64,000 bases of DNA from Arthrobacter methylotrophus (GTDB taxonomy: Bacteria > Actinomycetota > Actinomycetes > Actinomycetales > Micrococcaceae), in contig NZ_BAABED010000001.1 of the NCBI RefSeq assembly GCF_039539965.1, forward strand, positions 1,922,001-1,986,000. Direction: 5' to 3'. Under the pieces are notes generated by a model. The model did no database searches, was not told the DNA's origin, and saw only the letters and a list, made by a program, of their open reading frames with translations. The position numbers and the translations under genes are program-made. Each line of letters opens with the position of its first letter. The stretch's first letter is position 1. Shown here piece by piece: positions 34,751 to 43,130 of the stretch.

Positions 34751-36523
34751 TTGAAGTATCGGGTTTATGAGATTGCACGAATGGCCGGAGTGGATTCCGA
34801 TACGGTCATCGAGCACCTCCGGTCGCAAGGAGAGTTTGCGCGCTCCTCAGCCAGCGGCGTGGAGGAGATTATTGCCCTCAAGGTGCTCGACTTCTTCGGT
34901 CATGACACAGCGGTGCCTGAACCTGCCCTCCTGGCGAAGAGCACGCCCGCGGAGGTAACACCGCCAACTATTTACACGTGGCAGGCAAACTCCGTAGCTG
35001 AGCCTCGCAACCAAGAGGTGCTCGGCAGGATAGCTGACCTAGAAAAGCTCTTCCCAGTAGCCGCAGAGCACCGAAAAATGCTGAAGGCGCTGGGATCCCA
35101 GTTCGTCTATGCGAAGACGTTCATCGCACCTGATGGGAAGAACTTGGGTCTGGCGCTAGCCCGCTTCAGCGGCGCAATCGAAGCAGCGTTTGGAATCACG
35201 CGAGAAGTCATGTTTTTCTATACGCCGTACCGTGACCTACAGATTCGAACGTTCACATGGGCCAAAGAAGAACTCGCATCGCTATCTCGCGATGCCACTC
35301 CCGACCTGGTCTTATTCCACTCGCCGGATGAACGCTTGACCATCAAGCTTGAGGACTGGTCACGGCTGGCTTTCACCGCCATACCGTTGGATGCCAGGCT
35401 AAACCCTGACCCTATCTCGCTAGTTCGCCTAATACGTGAGCACGTCTACGCCCGGGACCTGTTCTACGAAACGACACCCGTGCGCGGGGATCGCTTCTTC
35501 GGACGTAAGACGATCTTGCAAGAGCTCCGAGATGACGTTACCAACCAGAGGGTCTCGGGATTATTTGGCCTCCGCAAGAGTGGAAAGACAAGCATTCTCC
35601 TGCAGCTTGCAGAGCTCATTGAATCGGACACATCCGTACCAGTCTTCGTTGACCTCGAAGTGCTTCCGTCGCCACCTAGTGACCCAACCCTGCCGCTCAT
35701 ATCCGAGCTAGCTGCACGCCTCAGATCCGAACTGGACAAGCGCGGCATCCCCTCCCGAGAACTCGCACCCTTGGAATCAAGCCCCAGCATTTCTGAATTT
35801 AAGAGCGCGTTGCAAAAGCTCCTGACTCGTCTTGATGACAAGGGAGTCAGGGTTACTCTGATGCTCGACGAGATCGAGTTCCTCACCCCCGCCGATCAGG
35901 TCGACACTGCAGAAGGCGACTTTTCTGGGGTGGCCCAGGTGCTTGGCATCCTCCGGAGCATGGTCCAGAGCACCGAGAATTTCACTTTCTTGCTGTCTGG
36001 GCTGACCAATGACATCTTGGAGAACGGACGGCTCTACGGGCGCCCTAACCCCCTTTTCTCCTGGGCTAAAGCACGTTACCTCGGGCCGTTTGCCCGCACG
36101 GAGGCTGGTGAGCTCGCCACGGCGGTTGGCTCAAGGATGGGCATAGAGATAGAGGGTGGCGCGCTCGACGCACTCTACGACGCTTCAGGCGGTCACGCCT
36201 ACCTTTACCGTAATCTTGCTTCGGCCGTAGTGGGCGACCTTCCTGTCGACACTTACCGCCGCATCATGCGTACCTCTGATGTCCTGCATCGCCTACTTCC
36301 CTGGAAAAGGTCAATTGCTGGAAATCTGGATGAGATCCTAGGTCATCTCGGCCGCTATTACCCGACTGAGGATGTCCTTCTTGAAATCCTGATGGAATCG
36401 CCGAATGAGTTTCGCTCGATCGCTCAGTCCGAAGACAAAGCCCTACACCACCTTCTCAGCCTCGGGCTCGTCCATGAATCCGGTGGACGGTTCACTCCAA
36501 GCACGCTTTTGGAGCTGAAATGA
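34751..36523 (+). CDS. IF2-N domain plus P-loop ATPase, defence-like
   Basis: About 590 residues. The first ~45 (YRVYEIARMAGVDSDTVIEHLRSQGEF) resemble the IF2 N-terminal helical module. Residues ~46-255 form an unrecognised domain. Then FFGRKTILQEL, a Walker A GLRKSGKTS (~273) and a Walker B VTLMLDEIEFL (~370) define an AAA/STAND-type ATPase as in the ATPase_2 superfamily, followed by helical lid and wHTH-like end. The TTG at 34751 has AGGATGGGG upstream; the frame is open further but without motif. Codon use is AT-richer than neighbours. The last 4 nt overlap a HEPN gene, so the two form one system. Confidence 0.8.
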   Translation: MKYRVYEIARMAGVDSDTVIEHLRSQGEFARSSASGVEEIIALKVLDFFGHDTAVPEPALLAKSTPAEVTPPTIYTWQANSVAEPRNQEVLGRIADLEKLFPVAAEHRKMLKALGSQFVYAKTFIAPDGKNLGLALARFSGAIEAAFGITREVMFFYTPYRDLQIRTFTWAKEELASLSRDATPDLVLFHSPDERLTIKLEDWSRLAFTAIPLDARLNPDPISLVRLIREHVYARDLFYETTPVRGDRFFGRKTILQELRDDVTNQRVSGLFGLRKSGKTSILLQLAELIESDTSVPVFVDLEVLPSPPSDPTLPLISELAARLRSELDKRGIPSRELAPLESSPSISEFKSALQKLLTRLDDKGVRVTLMLDEIEFLTPADQVDTAEGDFSGVAQVLGILRSMVQSTENFTFLLSGLTNDILENGRLYGRPNPLFSWAKARYLGPFARTEAGELATAVGSRMGIEIEGGALDALYDASGGHAYLYRNLASAVVGDLPVDTYRRIMRTSDVLHRLLPWKRSIAGNLDEILGHLGRYYPTEDVLLEILMESPNEFRSIAQSEDKALHHLLSLGLVHESGGRFTPSTLLELK

Positions 36524-37623
36524 CGGACCGGGGTGAGTGGATCCTCGACCTTGAACGTAAAGCACGCCGGTACTCACTGGTTTTCGTTCAGCTTGGAAGC
36601 GCCTTCTCGCCATTGCGCGATGACTTGGCGGACATACAAGGAAAGCAACTAACGACAACCGAATATCTCGACGAGCCATCCACCGACGAGCCCACCCTCC
36701 ACATCCTCAAAGACTTCGAACGCGTCTTAAAAACGAGCGACACGACCATCGGCCGGTTGCGCGAGCGTGTGCTCTCAGACATTGATTCAGGGCATGTGTT
36801 CGTCCTCGTTTCCAGCATCGCAAGGAATGCCTTCGAATCCGGGCCTGGAAGTGATCTCCTTGCTGACTCACGACACGTTTTTGCACCTCTCAATCCTCTG
36901 TCAAACGAGGATCAGTTGACCGTCCTGCCTGCGTACTGCCACGGGGGGAGTGACGGGTCGGAGTTGCTCGTCAATTGCCTTGAAGAGCTTGGGTCCTCCA
37001 CTGTGCATGCGCTCAGCCAGGCACTTTGGGAGGAAGGCCGCAGCCCGATGGAAAGCATTCAGGTGCTCGAGAGATCAGACATAGAGGCGCTTAGAGGTGC
37101 AGGACTCATCTCTGTCGAAGGGGACTCTGTAGTTTGGACGATCGCCAAGGCTTGGAAGAAGTTTAGGAATGCCGTTGCGCTGGCTTCCGCCAGGTACACC
37201 GAAGAAACCACGTGGCTATCAAATGCCTTCACGGATCTCTGGGTGATTGAGAGAGTCATCAGAAACAGCATCAGGGACGCTCTTATCGCAAAACAAGGTG
37301 CGAGCTGGCGCGATGGCTGCCTCAGTGCCGGGCTTAGGACCGAGGTACTCGAAAGAGCCCGTAAGGACGCTCAACCTTCGGCCAGAACCGTCAAAGAGCT
37401 GCGTGACCCACTCGAATGGCTCACGACAGTCGAGCTCCTTGAGCTGCGAGAAGAACGCGACCTCGGAGATCTTGGTCTGGAATCGTATCTCTGGACGAAG
37501 CTCCGTAATTCAGTGGTACCTATCCGGAACCGAGCCGCCCATATGCGGTTCATTGGGGCTCAGGACGCCAGAACGGTCCGTACCTGGCGCAAGATTGTCC
37601 TGAAGAACGTCGGAGCTGAGTGA
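36520..37623 (+). CDS. HEPN domain protein (Swt1-like), partner of the ATPase
   Basis: A 367-residue protein. The C-terminal ~140 residues are a HEPN domain: WLSNAFTDLWVIERVIRNSIRDALIAKQGASW at the first helix pair and IRNRAAHM near residue 336-341, the R-x4-H ribonuclease signature, with the layout of SWT1-type HEPN. Upstream is a winged-helix-like segment (IEALRGAGLISVEGDSVVWTI) and an N-terminal ~150-residue domain of unknown kind. ATG overlaps the ATPase stop (ATGA). Model: ATP-driven sensor releases an RNase that stops infected cells; inferred. Confidence 0.8.
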   Translation: MTDRGEWILDLERKARRYSLVFVQLGSAFSPLRDDLADIQGKQLTTTEYLDEPSTDEPTLHILKDFERVLKTSDTTIGRLRERVLSDIDSGHVFVLVSSIARNAFESGPGSDLLADSRHVFAPLNPLSNEDQLTVLPAYCHGGSDGSELLVNCLEELGSSTVHALSQALWEEGRSPMESIQVLERSDIEALRGAGLISVEGDSVVWTIAKAWKKFRNAVALASARYTEETTWLSNAFTDLWVIERVIRNSIRDALIAKQGASWRDGCLSAGLRTEVLERARKDAQPSARTVKELRDPLEWLTTVELLELREERDLGDLGLESYLWTKLRNSVVPIRNRAAHMRFIGAQDARTVRTWRKIVLKNVGAE

Positions 37624-37766
37624 CTTCTATTGTCCGGGCCAGAACCTACGGCCCCCCGCTAAGCCTGGTTGGAATGACGCTGGCAATGCCAAGCAGCAGT
37701 TCAGATCGTAGGGGTGGGGCTGGATTTCCCGGCGGCTCGAATGATGAGGCATCACGCGTGCCGCGG

Positions 37767-37797
37767 GTCTCACAGACTCTAGTTAAGAGGGAACGTC
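37767..37797 (+). repeat. Right copy of 30-bp direct repeat
   Basis: GTCTCACAGACTCTAGTTAA then GAGGGAACGTC; matches 27670-27699 except for one extra A. It lies at the upstream edge of the res-like region of the resolvase gene. Confidence 0.8.
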
Positions 37798-37835
37798 CAC
37801 TCGGCCTGGAATCCCCGCCGTTTCAGTGTCGTAGC

Positions 37836-37899
37836 TGTCTCGTACAGTCTGTCTCACCGGGGAGTCTTGAAACTCCTTAAGGACTTGCGAGACGAGACA
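37836..37899 (+). promoter_or_regulatory. res-like site region of the resolvase
   Basis: TGTCTCGT (37836-37843) and ACGAGACA (37892-37899) are exact inverted copies. Between them lie AGTCTGTCTCACC and GGAGTCTTGAAACTCC (a short palindrome). Serine resolvases bind clustered inverted half-sites just upstream of their gene and regulate it there. The site ends 17 nt before the ATG. Confidence 0.6.
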
Positions 37900-37915
37900 G
37901 GACGGGGGCAACAGC

Positions 37916-38572
37916 ATGAAACTCGGGTACGCGCGCATCAGCACGGGGGACCAGAACGCAGCCATGCAGGTGGAAGCACTGATCTCGGCAGGGGTGGCCG
38001 AAGACAAGATTTTCGTCGACGAAATGTCCGGGGCGAAGTCGGCGCGGGAGCGCCCTCAGATGGCGAAGCTCCTCGAGTACGCCCGGGACGGCGACGAAAT
38101 CTATTGCTGGAGAATCGATCGCCTCGGCCGGTCCCTGGTCGACGTCGTCAACACGGTCAACGACATCATCTCCCGTGGCATCCGGCTGCACTCCATCATG
38201 GACGGGGTCGACCCTTCCACTCCCCACGGGCGGCTCCAGCTGGCCTTGTTCGCCAGCCTGGCCGAGTACGAGCGCGAACTCATCAACGAAAGGGTCCGGG
38301 CCGGGGTGATGGCCGCCAAGGCCCGCGGTGTCCAGTTCGGCAAACCGGCGCCCAAAGCGGAAACAGTGGAGACCAAGGTGCGGCTGTGCCGGCAGATGAT
38401 GGCTGAAGGAATGTCTTCGGTTGAGGCGGCCGAAGCGGTGAACTGGTCCAAGGCCACCATGTACCGCTACCTGAAACAGTTCGGGGCGGAAACTCCTGTG
38501 ACCGGACCGGTGCGGGCACGTCGCGGCTCATCCAAGTACGCAGGCCACCGGCACGATCCGGCGCCACGCTGA
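37916..38572 (+). CDS. Serine recombinase, resolvase/invertase family
   Basis: A 218-residue protein of the typical small-resolvase size. LGYARISTGDQ holds the nucleophile Ser (residue 9); YCWRIDRLGRSLVDVV and RLQLALFASLAEYERELINERVRAGV are the conserved catalytic and dimer segments; the C-terminal HTH is EGMSSVEAAEAVNWSKATMYRYL. It cuts and rejoins DNA at paired res sites. A res-like site and a 30-bp repeat copy lie just upstream. Confidence 0.92.
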   Translation: MKLGYARISTGDQNAAMQVEALISAGVAEDKIFVDEMSGAKSARERPQMAKLLEYARDGDEIYCWRIDRLGRSLVDVVNTVNDIISRGIRLHSIMDGVDPSTPHGRLQLALFASLAEYERELINERVRAGVMAAKARGVQFGKPAPKAETVETKVRLCRQMMAEGMSSVEAAEAVNWSKATMYRYLKQFGAETPVTGPVRARRGSSKYAGHRHDPAPR

Positions 38573-38575
38573 CCA

Positions 38576-38591
38576 TCTACGCATGTTCCTT
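38576..38591 (+). promoter_or_regulatory. Copy 3 of recurrent TCTACGCATGTT motif
   Basis: TCTACGCATGTTCCTT followed by GTCAGATGC. It begins 4 nt after the resolvase stop and is the only evident upstream signal of the NERD-domain gene. Confidence 0.6.
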
Positions 38592-38626
38592 GTCAGATGC
38601 GGCAACGGACAGGGAATGGGATAGGC

Positions 38627-39553
38627 GTGCAGCAGTTTGCGTGGATGAGGAATCGGTCGGTCTCTGACGATTTGGTGCAGAAGGGTTCACCTGTCGCGGT
38701 TCTGGAACCTCCCGCACCCGCGTCTGAACCGGTTGCAGAAACTCCCGCTGCACCCGAGTTCGTCTACAACCCGTGGAAACTCAAGGAGCTTCGCAGGCTG
38801 TACATCAATCTGGCCGACGGCACCAAGGTCGGCTATCTCGACCTGGCCACCCTGGACGCCGTCCCGGAATCAGTGGGAACCGTCAGGATGCTCGAGCTCG
38901 CGCTGGCCGGACTCTCCCCATTCGCCTCTGCCCGCCATTTCATTCAGGCGGCCCAGACCGGCCAGACACCTCCGCCGCCCATGCCAGCGCCTCCTGTCGT
39001 GAACGCCCTGCCCTGGTTTGATCTTGCTTCCAACCGCCCCGGCCAGCTCATTGAGACCCAGGAGGACGCCTCCTATCGCGCCGGCGTCGCCGGGGAACAG
39101 CGCACCGCCGGCGTCCTGGCCGGCCTGGAACGCATCGGCTACCGGGTGCTGCACTCGGTGCCTCTGAGCCCCCGCAAAGACATCGACCACCTGGTGATCG
39201 GCCCGACCGGACTCTGGGCCATCAACACGAAGGCCACCACATACGACGTCACGGCCAGATCCGACGGCGCCGTGTACTCAGACGGCTACCGGCAGAAGTG
39301 GGTCGAGTCGATCCTCCGGGACGCCGCCGTCGCGGGGGAGCATCTGTCTCTGGCCGCCAGGATGGACCTGCAGTGCCGGCCGCTGGTGGCCGTCTGGTCG
39401 ACAATGAACGTCTCCAGCCTCTACGAGGGTCTGGTGGCAGGAGAAGCCCTGGCAGGGACCATTGCCAGGCAGCCCGGCTGGTTCCCGACCGAATGGGTGG
39501 ACGTCGTCTACAACGTGGGCCGCCGCTCCGACACCTGGACGACCCACCACTAG
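38627..39553 (+). CDS. NERD domain (nuclease-related) protein
   Basis: About 308 residues. The C-terminal ~190 residues are a NERD domain: AGVAGEQRTAGVLAGL (conserved Glu), YRVLHSVPL, DIDHLVIGPTGLWAINTKA (the D-x(n)-N-x-K variant of the nuclease core) and LAARMDLQCRPLVAVW. The first ~100 residues (FVYNPWKLKELRRLYINLADG) are unrecognised. GTG at 38627 after GGGA is plausible; ATG at 38597 or 38645 are alternatives. NERD proteins are common on plasmids and may process DNA. Confidence 0.8.
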   Translation: MQQFAWMRNRSVSDDLVQKGSPVAVLEPPAPASEPVAETPAAPEFVYNPWKLKELRRLYINLADGTKVGYLDLATLDAVPESVGTVRMLELALAGLSPFASARHFIQAAQTGQTPPPPMPAPPVVNALPWFDLASNRPGQLIETQEDASYRAGVAGEQRTAGVLAGLERIGYRVLHSVPLSPRKDIDHLVIGPTGLWAINTKATTYDVTARSDGAVYSDGYRQKWVESILRDAAVAGEHLSLAARMDLQCRPLVAVWSTMNVSSLYEGLVAGEALAGTIARQPGWFPTEWVDVVYNVGRRSDTWTTHH

Positions 39554-39568
39554 GACTAGACGCCGGGC

Positions 39569-40288
39569 TCAGGCATAGAGACCCCGAGCCCGGTCAGCGA
39601 CCAGGCCAGACAACCAGCCTTCGAAGTCGACTGCGTAGACTCTTTCGGTCTCAGTGGAACGGTTTCTGCTCGTTAGCCAGACGTGTCCTGAGACATCGAA
39701 GTTGATGGCGTCCTGGTAGAAGCTCAGGGTAGCGGGCCACAGGGCGTGCACCGTCTCCAGCCCGTAGTTCCCGGTCGCCCGCTCTATTTCAATGAGTCCT
39801 TCAGGTTCCACCGTTTCACTGCCCCATCCGAAGCGGCTGACGACCCGCCCCGACGGGGCCGACATGTTCGAAGGGTTCGAGAAATAGGAAGTGGCGGGAT
39901 TTTGGCGATAGTGGTCGGCGAAGCTTGCCGCGATTGGAGAGAGCATCTCTCCGTCCGGGACGCGCTGGCTGTGCCGGTCGGACTCGCCGAACCGAAAGGC
40001 TCCATCGTCACTGATGAAGGCATGTGTCCGGCCGGAAGTTCTCAGATACCAGCCGTAGCCGCCAGCGACAGCTCCGGGCTGTCCATCCCGCAGGACAAGA
40101 ACGAGGTCAGCAGGCACGTGGATGGCCAGATAGTTCCTTGCGTCGCGGACCGTTGCGGCGAATGAAACCCGGGCGGCCGCCTTTCCAGCATCGTAAGCGG
40201 CTTGCAGGGCATTGTTTCTGGCTTGCTGGGACTGCGCCTGCCCATGCGCCGAGTTGAGGGCGTTATTGACCATGTCTTCGAATGTCAC
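39569..40288 (-). CDS. Hypothetical protein
   Basis: A 239-residue protein. The start is Gln/Ala-rich (NSAHGQAQSQQARNNALQAAYDAG), then a mixed domain with several conserved-looking aromatic residues (GGYGWYLRTSGRTHAFISDDGAFRFG). No signal, helix or family recognised. It converges with the NERD gene and is divergent from the MoxR gene, whose leader overlaps its promoter region. Confidence 0.65.
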   Translation of the reverse strand: MTFEDMVNNALNSAHGQAQSQQARNNALQAAYDAGKAAARVSFAATVRDARNYLAIHVPADLVLVLRDGQPGAVAGGYGWYLRTSGRTHAFISDDGAFRFGESDRHSQRVPDGEMLSPIAASFADHYRQNPATSYFSNPSNMSAPSGRVVSRFGWGSETVEPEGLIEIERATGNYGLETVHALWPATLSFYQDAINFDVSGHVWLTSRNRSTETERVYAVDFEGWLSGLVADRARGLYA

Positions 40289-40376
40289 AAGCCGTTCCTT
40301 CCTCCGGTTGGTTCACTGTACCCGGATGTCCGCGTATGAACCGTGCGGTGAGAGGGTTTCCGGACTCCGCACACAT

Positions 40377-40414
40377 GAGAGGTAAGCAAACGGGCAACCG
40401 CCCACTTACCTCTC
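40377..40414 (+). promoter_or_regulatory. Hairpin in MoxR 5' leader next to the RBS
   Basis: GAGAGGTAAG (40377-40386) and CTTACCTCTC (40405-40414) pair perfectly; GGGC/GCCC pair inside the loop. The stem ends directly before AGGAG (40415-40419), which serves the ATG at 40426. The structure could control translation or protect the transcript. Confidence 0.6.
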
Positions 40415-40425
40415 AGGAGAACATC

Positions 40426-41565
40426 ATGGCAACGATCCACTCTTTCCCCGGCTCCCCGTTCCAGCGTGCACTTGCCGCCGGTGTCCAGGCCAACGTCCCC
40501 GTCGGCGTTATCGGTGAGCCCGGCCAGGGCAAGACCGCGACCATGGAATCCGCGACCTCCGGGTGGGGCCGTCACTGCGAAACAGTCATCGGTTCCAACC
40601 GTGAAGCCACCGACTTCCTCGGCGTGATGATCGAAGATGCGGGCGCGATCAAGTACTCGTCCTTCCAGTGGGTTCAGAATCTGAACAAGGCCAAGGCGGG
40701 TCTGCTCCTGCTCGACGAGTTCAACACGTCGGCGCCGTCCACGATGAAGGGCATGCTGCGCGTCGTGCAGGAACGCTACGTCGGCGACACGAGGCTCAAC
40801 GACTCTGTCTCCATCGTCGCGCTGATGAACCCGATCGAAACCGCCGTGGACGCCTACGACCTCCCGGCCCCGATGGCGAACCGCATGATGCACCTCAAGT
40901 GGGTTTTCGACACGAACAACTGGCTCGAAAACGTCGCGACCGGCTTCCAGAACACGAGCCCGATCCCCCTCTCCGACATGCTGGCCGCTGACCCTGTCTC
41001 CCGCAAGGCCGCTGTGTCCGCCGCTGTGACCACGTTCTTGAAGGTCAACTCCAAGTTCATGACCCCGCCGGTCCCGACCGACCCGATCAAGGCCGGCGGC
41101 GCGTGGCCGTCCCCGCGTTCTTGGACCAACGTCATCAGCGTCCTGTCCCAGTTGGACCGTTACGACGAAGAGGCCGCGTTCCTGGTTGTTGAGGGTCTCG
41201 TCGGTGAGGGTGCCGCGACCGAATACTTCAAGTGGCTCGCCGCTGCCGACCTGCACGACCCGGCCGAAGTCATCGACGGCACCGTGGCGGTGGACTGGAA
41301 GAACGAACGTGCCGACCGCCTGTTCGCCCTCGTGCAGGGTGTGACGGCACTGGGCCTCTCCGGTGATGCCGAACTGTGGCGCAAGGCCGCCATCGTCCTC
41401 GCCAAGTGCGCCGAGGGCGGCAAGCCGGACGTGGCGTTCCCCTCCGCTCAGAAGCTCGCGAACAACCTGCCCAAGGATGTCGCTGGCCTCCCGAAGCGGT
41501 TCGCTGAGGCTTTCATGGAACTGTTCGGCAACACGAAGTACAAGGTGGCTGTCGCCGCCAAGTAG
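40426..41565 (+). CDS. MoxR-family AAA+ ATPase
   Basis: A 379-residue protein. Walker A GEPGQGKTA, Walker B LLLLDEFNTSAPSTMKGML, sensor 1 IVALMNP and a PMANRMMHL arginine-containing helix match MoxR/AAA_5 ATPases. They act as chaperones with VWA-domain partners; the VWA-like gene at the window start is such a candidate but is not adjacent. ATG at 40426 has CAGGAG. Leader hairpin upstream; the downstream terminator is interrupted by an IS. Alone on the strand. Confidence 0.9.
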   Translation: MATIHSFPGSPFQRALAAGVQANVPVGVIGEPGQGKTATMESATSGWGRHCETVIGSNREATDFLGVMIEDAGAIKYSSFQWVQNLNKAKAGLLLLDEFNTSAPSTMKGMLRVVQERYVGDTRLNDSVSIVALMNPIETAVDAYDLPAPMANRMMHLKWVFDTNNWLENVATGFQNTSPIPLSDMLAADPVSRKAAVSAAVTTFLKVNSKFMTPPVPTDPIKAGGAWPSPRSWTNVISVLSQLDRYDEEAAFLVVEGLVGEGAATEYFKWLAAADLHDPAEVIDGTVAVDWKNERADRLFALVQGVTALGLSGDAELWRKAAIVLAKCAEGGKPDVAFPSAQKLANNLPKDVAGLPKRFAEAFMELFGNTKYKVAVAAK

Positions 41566-41576
41566 ACCCGAGAGTC

Positions 41577-41588
41577 AAGGCCGGGACC
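41577..41588 (+). terminator. Left arm of MoxR terminator, split by IS
   Basis: AAGGCCGGGACC (41577-41588) is the exact complement of GGTCCCGGCCTT (43046-43057) on the other side of the IS; inner CTCC and GGAG also pair. If the IS and one ATT copy are removed, they make a strong hairpin with a loop near ATTCGC and a CTTTC end, 12 nt after the MoxR stop. Confidence 0.8.
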
Positions 41589-41636
41589 GTCTCCATTTGA
41601 ACTGGTCCCCGAAAGTTGGACTGGCTAAGTAAGATC

Positions 41637-42443
41637 CTAAGCCGCGAGGGCCTGGGTCCGGTATTGCACCGGGCTCAGGCCCTCGAGCTTTGTCGAGATC
41701 CGTTCGGTGTTGTACCAGCGGATGTATTCGTGCAGTGCCGCGGTCAGTGCCTCGGTGCTGATGAACCGGACGCGGTGGAAGAGCTCTTCTTTGAGATGGC
41801 CGAAGAAGTTTTCCATCACGGCATTGTCGTAGCAGTTGGCCTTGCGTGACATTGATTGGACCGCGCCGGCGCCGCCGAGGAGAGTCCGCCAGGAGAGATG
41901 CTGGTACTGGAATCCCTGGTCGGAATGCACCAGCGGTTTCTCACCATCCTTGAGGGTCGTCAACGCCTTACTCAGCGACGTGTTGGTGAGCGCCAGATTC
42001 GGGGACGAGCCGAGGGTGTACGAGATGATCTGCCGGTCGAAGAGGTCCATGACCGGTGAGAGGTAGAGTTTGCGGTCGCCGACGTTGAATTCGGTCACGT
42101 CCGTCACCCACTTCTGGTTCGGGGCGGTGGCTTCGAAATCCCGGTTGAGCACGTTCAGGGCGACGGCGCCTTGTTCGCCGCGGTAGGAGTTGTAGCGCTT
42201 CTTCCGCCGGACCTTGCAGACCAGCCCGAGTGTCCGCATCAGCTTCAGCACGGTCTTCTTCGCGGTCCTCCAGCCTTGCTTGGCCAGCTCGATGTGGACG
42301 CGTCGGTGCCCGTACCTGCCATGGTTCTTCTTAAAGATCTCCGTGACCGCGCTCTTGAGAGCCTCTTGCGGATCGGGGGCCTGGAGCCGGGCCTGGTGAT
42401 AGAAGAACGTCGAGCGGGCAATGCCAGCGATGTCCAGGAGCAA
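41637..42443 (-). CDS. IS3-family transposase OrfB (DDE integrase)
   Basis: A 268-residue rve-type integrase. DDE acids: first Asp in WVTDVTEF, second in LVHSDQGFQYQ, Glu in AVMENFFGHLKEE. The N-terminal HTH_21 part (GIARSTFFYHQARL) is present. Its frame continues upstream past the TTG to about 42490, joining OrfA by a -1 frameshift as in other IS3 elements; the OrfAB fusion is the active transposase. Confidence 0.92.
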   Translation of the reverse strand: MLLDIAGIARSTFFYHQARLQAPDPQEALKSAVTEIFKKNHGRYGHRRVHIELAKQGWRTAKKTVLKLMRTLGLVCKVRRKKRYNSYRGEQGAVALNVLNRDFEATAPNQKWVTDVTEFNVGDRKLYLSPVMDLFDRQIISYTLGSSPNLALTNTSLSKALTTLKDGEKPLVHSDQGFQYQHLSWRTLLGGAGAVQSMSRKANCYDNAVMENFFGHLKEELFHRVRFISTEALTAALHEYIRWYNTERISTKLEGLSPVQYRTQALAA

Positions 42444-42487
42444 TTCCAGGCGGTGTTCGGCCTTGAGAGCGATGACGGCGCGGACCT

Positions 42488-42976
42488 TTACCGCCGATCC
42501 TCGTCCCTCAAGGCCTGCACTTTTCCCAGGAACGCCACCTCTGCCCGCAAGCGCTCGTTCTCACGGCGCAACCTTTGCAGTTCTGACTCAGGCTGCGACG
42601 GCGCCTCGAAAGGCGACTTCGGGCGGCCCCTGGGCTTCGGACGCAGTCCGTCTTCGCCTTCATTCCGATACAGGCTTGCCCACTTCTTGATCAGAAGCGG
42701 GGACGACAGCTGGAACTCCTGCGCCAAGGACACCTGGGTCTCTCCAGCCAGAAACCGCTGCACAACAGCGAGTTTGAACTCAAACGAAAACTGCCGCTTC
42801 GTTGGCTTGGCCACTAGCGTTGTACCTCCGCGAACTCTCCACCGGTCATATAACCGGCCTGCGGCCCTCTTGCTCACCCCGAGCTTTGTGGCAACGGACT
42901 TGGCGCCCCAACCGGTCTCGAACAACGCTACCGCGGCCGCGCGCTGCTCCTCGGACAACGAACTGCTCTTTAACAT
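42488..42976 (-). CDS. IS3-family OrfA (HTH DNA-binding)
   Basis: A 162-residue protein. Two helix-turn-helix segments (LFETGWGAKSVATKLGVSKRAAGRLYDRW and KLAVVQRFLAGETQVSLAQEF) recognise the inverted repeats, and a leucine-zipper end (ESELQRLRRENERLRAEVAFL) allows dimerisation. Typical of the IS150 subgroup with the two-HTH version. Confidence 0.92.
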   Translation of the reverse strand: MLKSSSLSEEQRAAAVALFETGWGAKSVATKLGVSKRAAGRLYDRWRVRGGTTLVAKPTKRQFSFEFKLAVVQRFLAGETQVSLAQEFQLSSPLLIKKWASLYRNEGEDGLRPKPRGRPKSPFEAPSQPESELQRLRRENERLRAEVAFLGKVQALRDEDRR

Positions 42977-43130
42977 GAAACTGCTCCCCGTAAGTCAGAA
43001 CTGAATTCTCAGTCCAACTTTCGGGGAGCAGTTCAATTCGCGGAGGGTCCCGGCCTTTCACGTTCCCGGCTCACGAAAGCAGGCCCTGGCGTCTCCCCGG
43101 GTCGGCCATTGGGCCGTTGCCCCGCCAGCG

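Larger units (their letters stand above)
41598..43035 (-). mobile_element. IS3-family insertion sequence (IS150-like), complete
   Basis: 1438 bp. Terminal inverted repeats of 25 bp with one mismatch: TGAACTGGTCCCCGAAAGTT... (41598-41622) and its complement at 43011-43035 (TGAACTGCTCCCCG...). The element is flanked by ATT on both sides, the 3-bp target duplication usual for this family. Two overlapping orfs encode a HTH protein and a DDE integrase, expressed as a fusion by frameshifting. It is inserted in the loop of the MoxR terminator, and both ends look intact, so the copy may be active. Confidence 0.93.
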
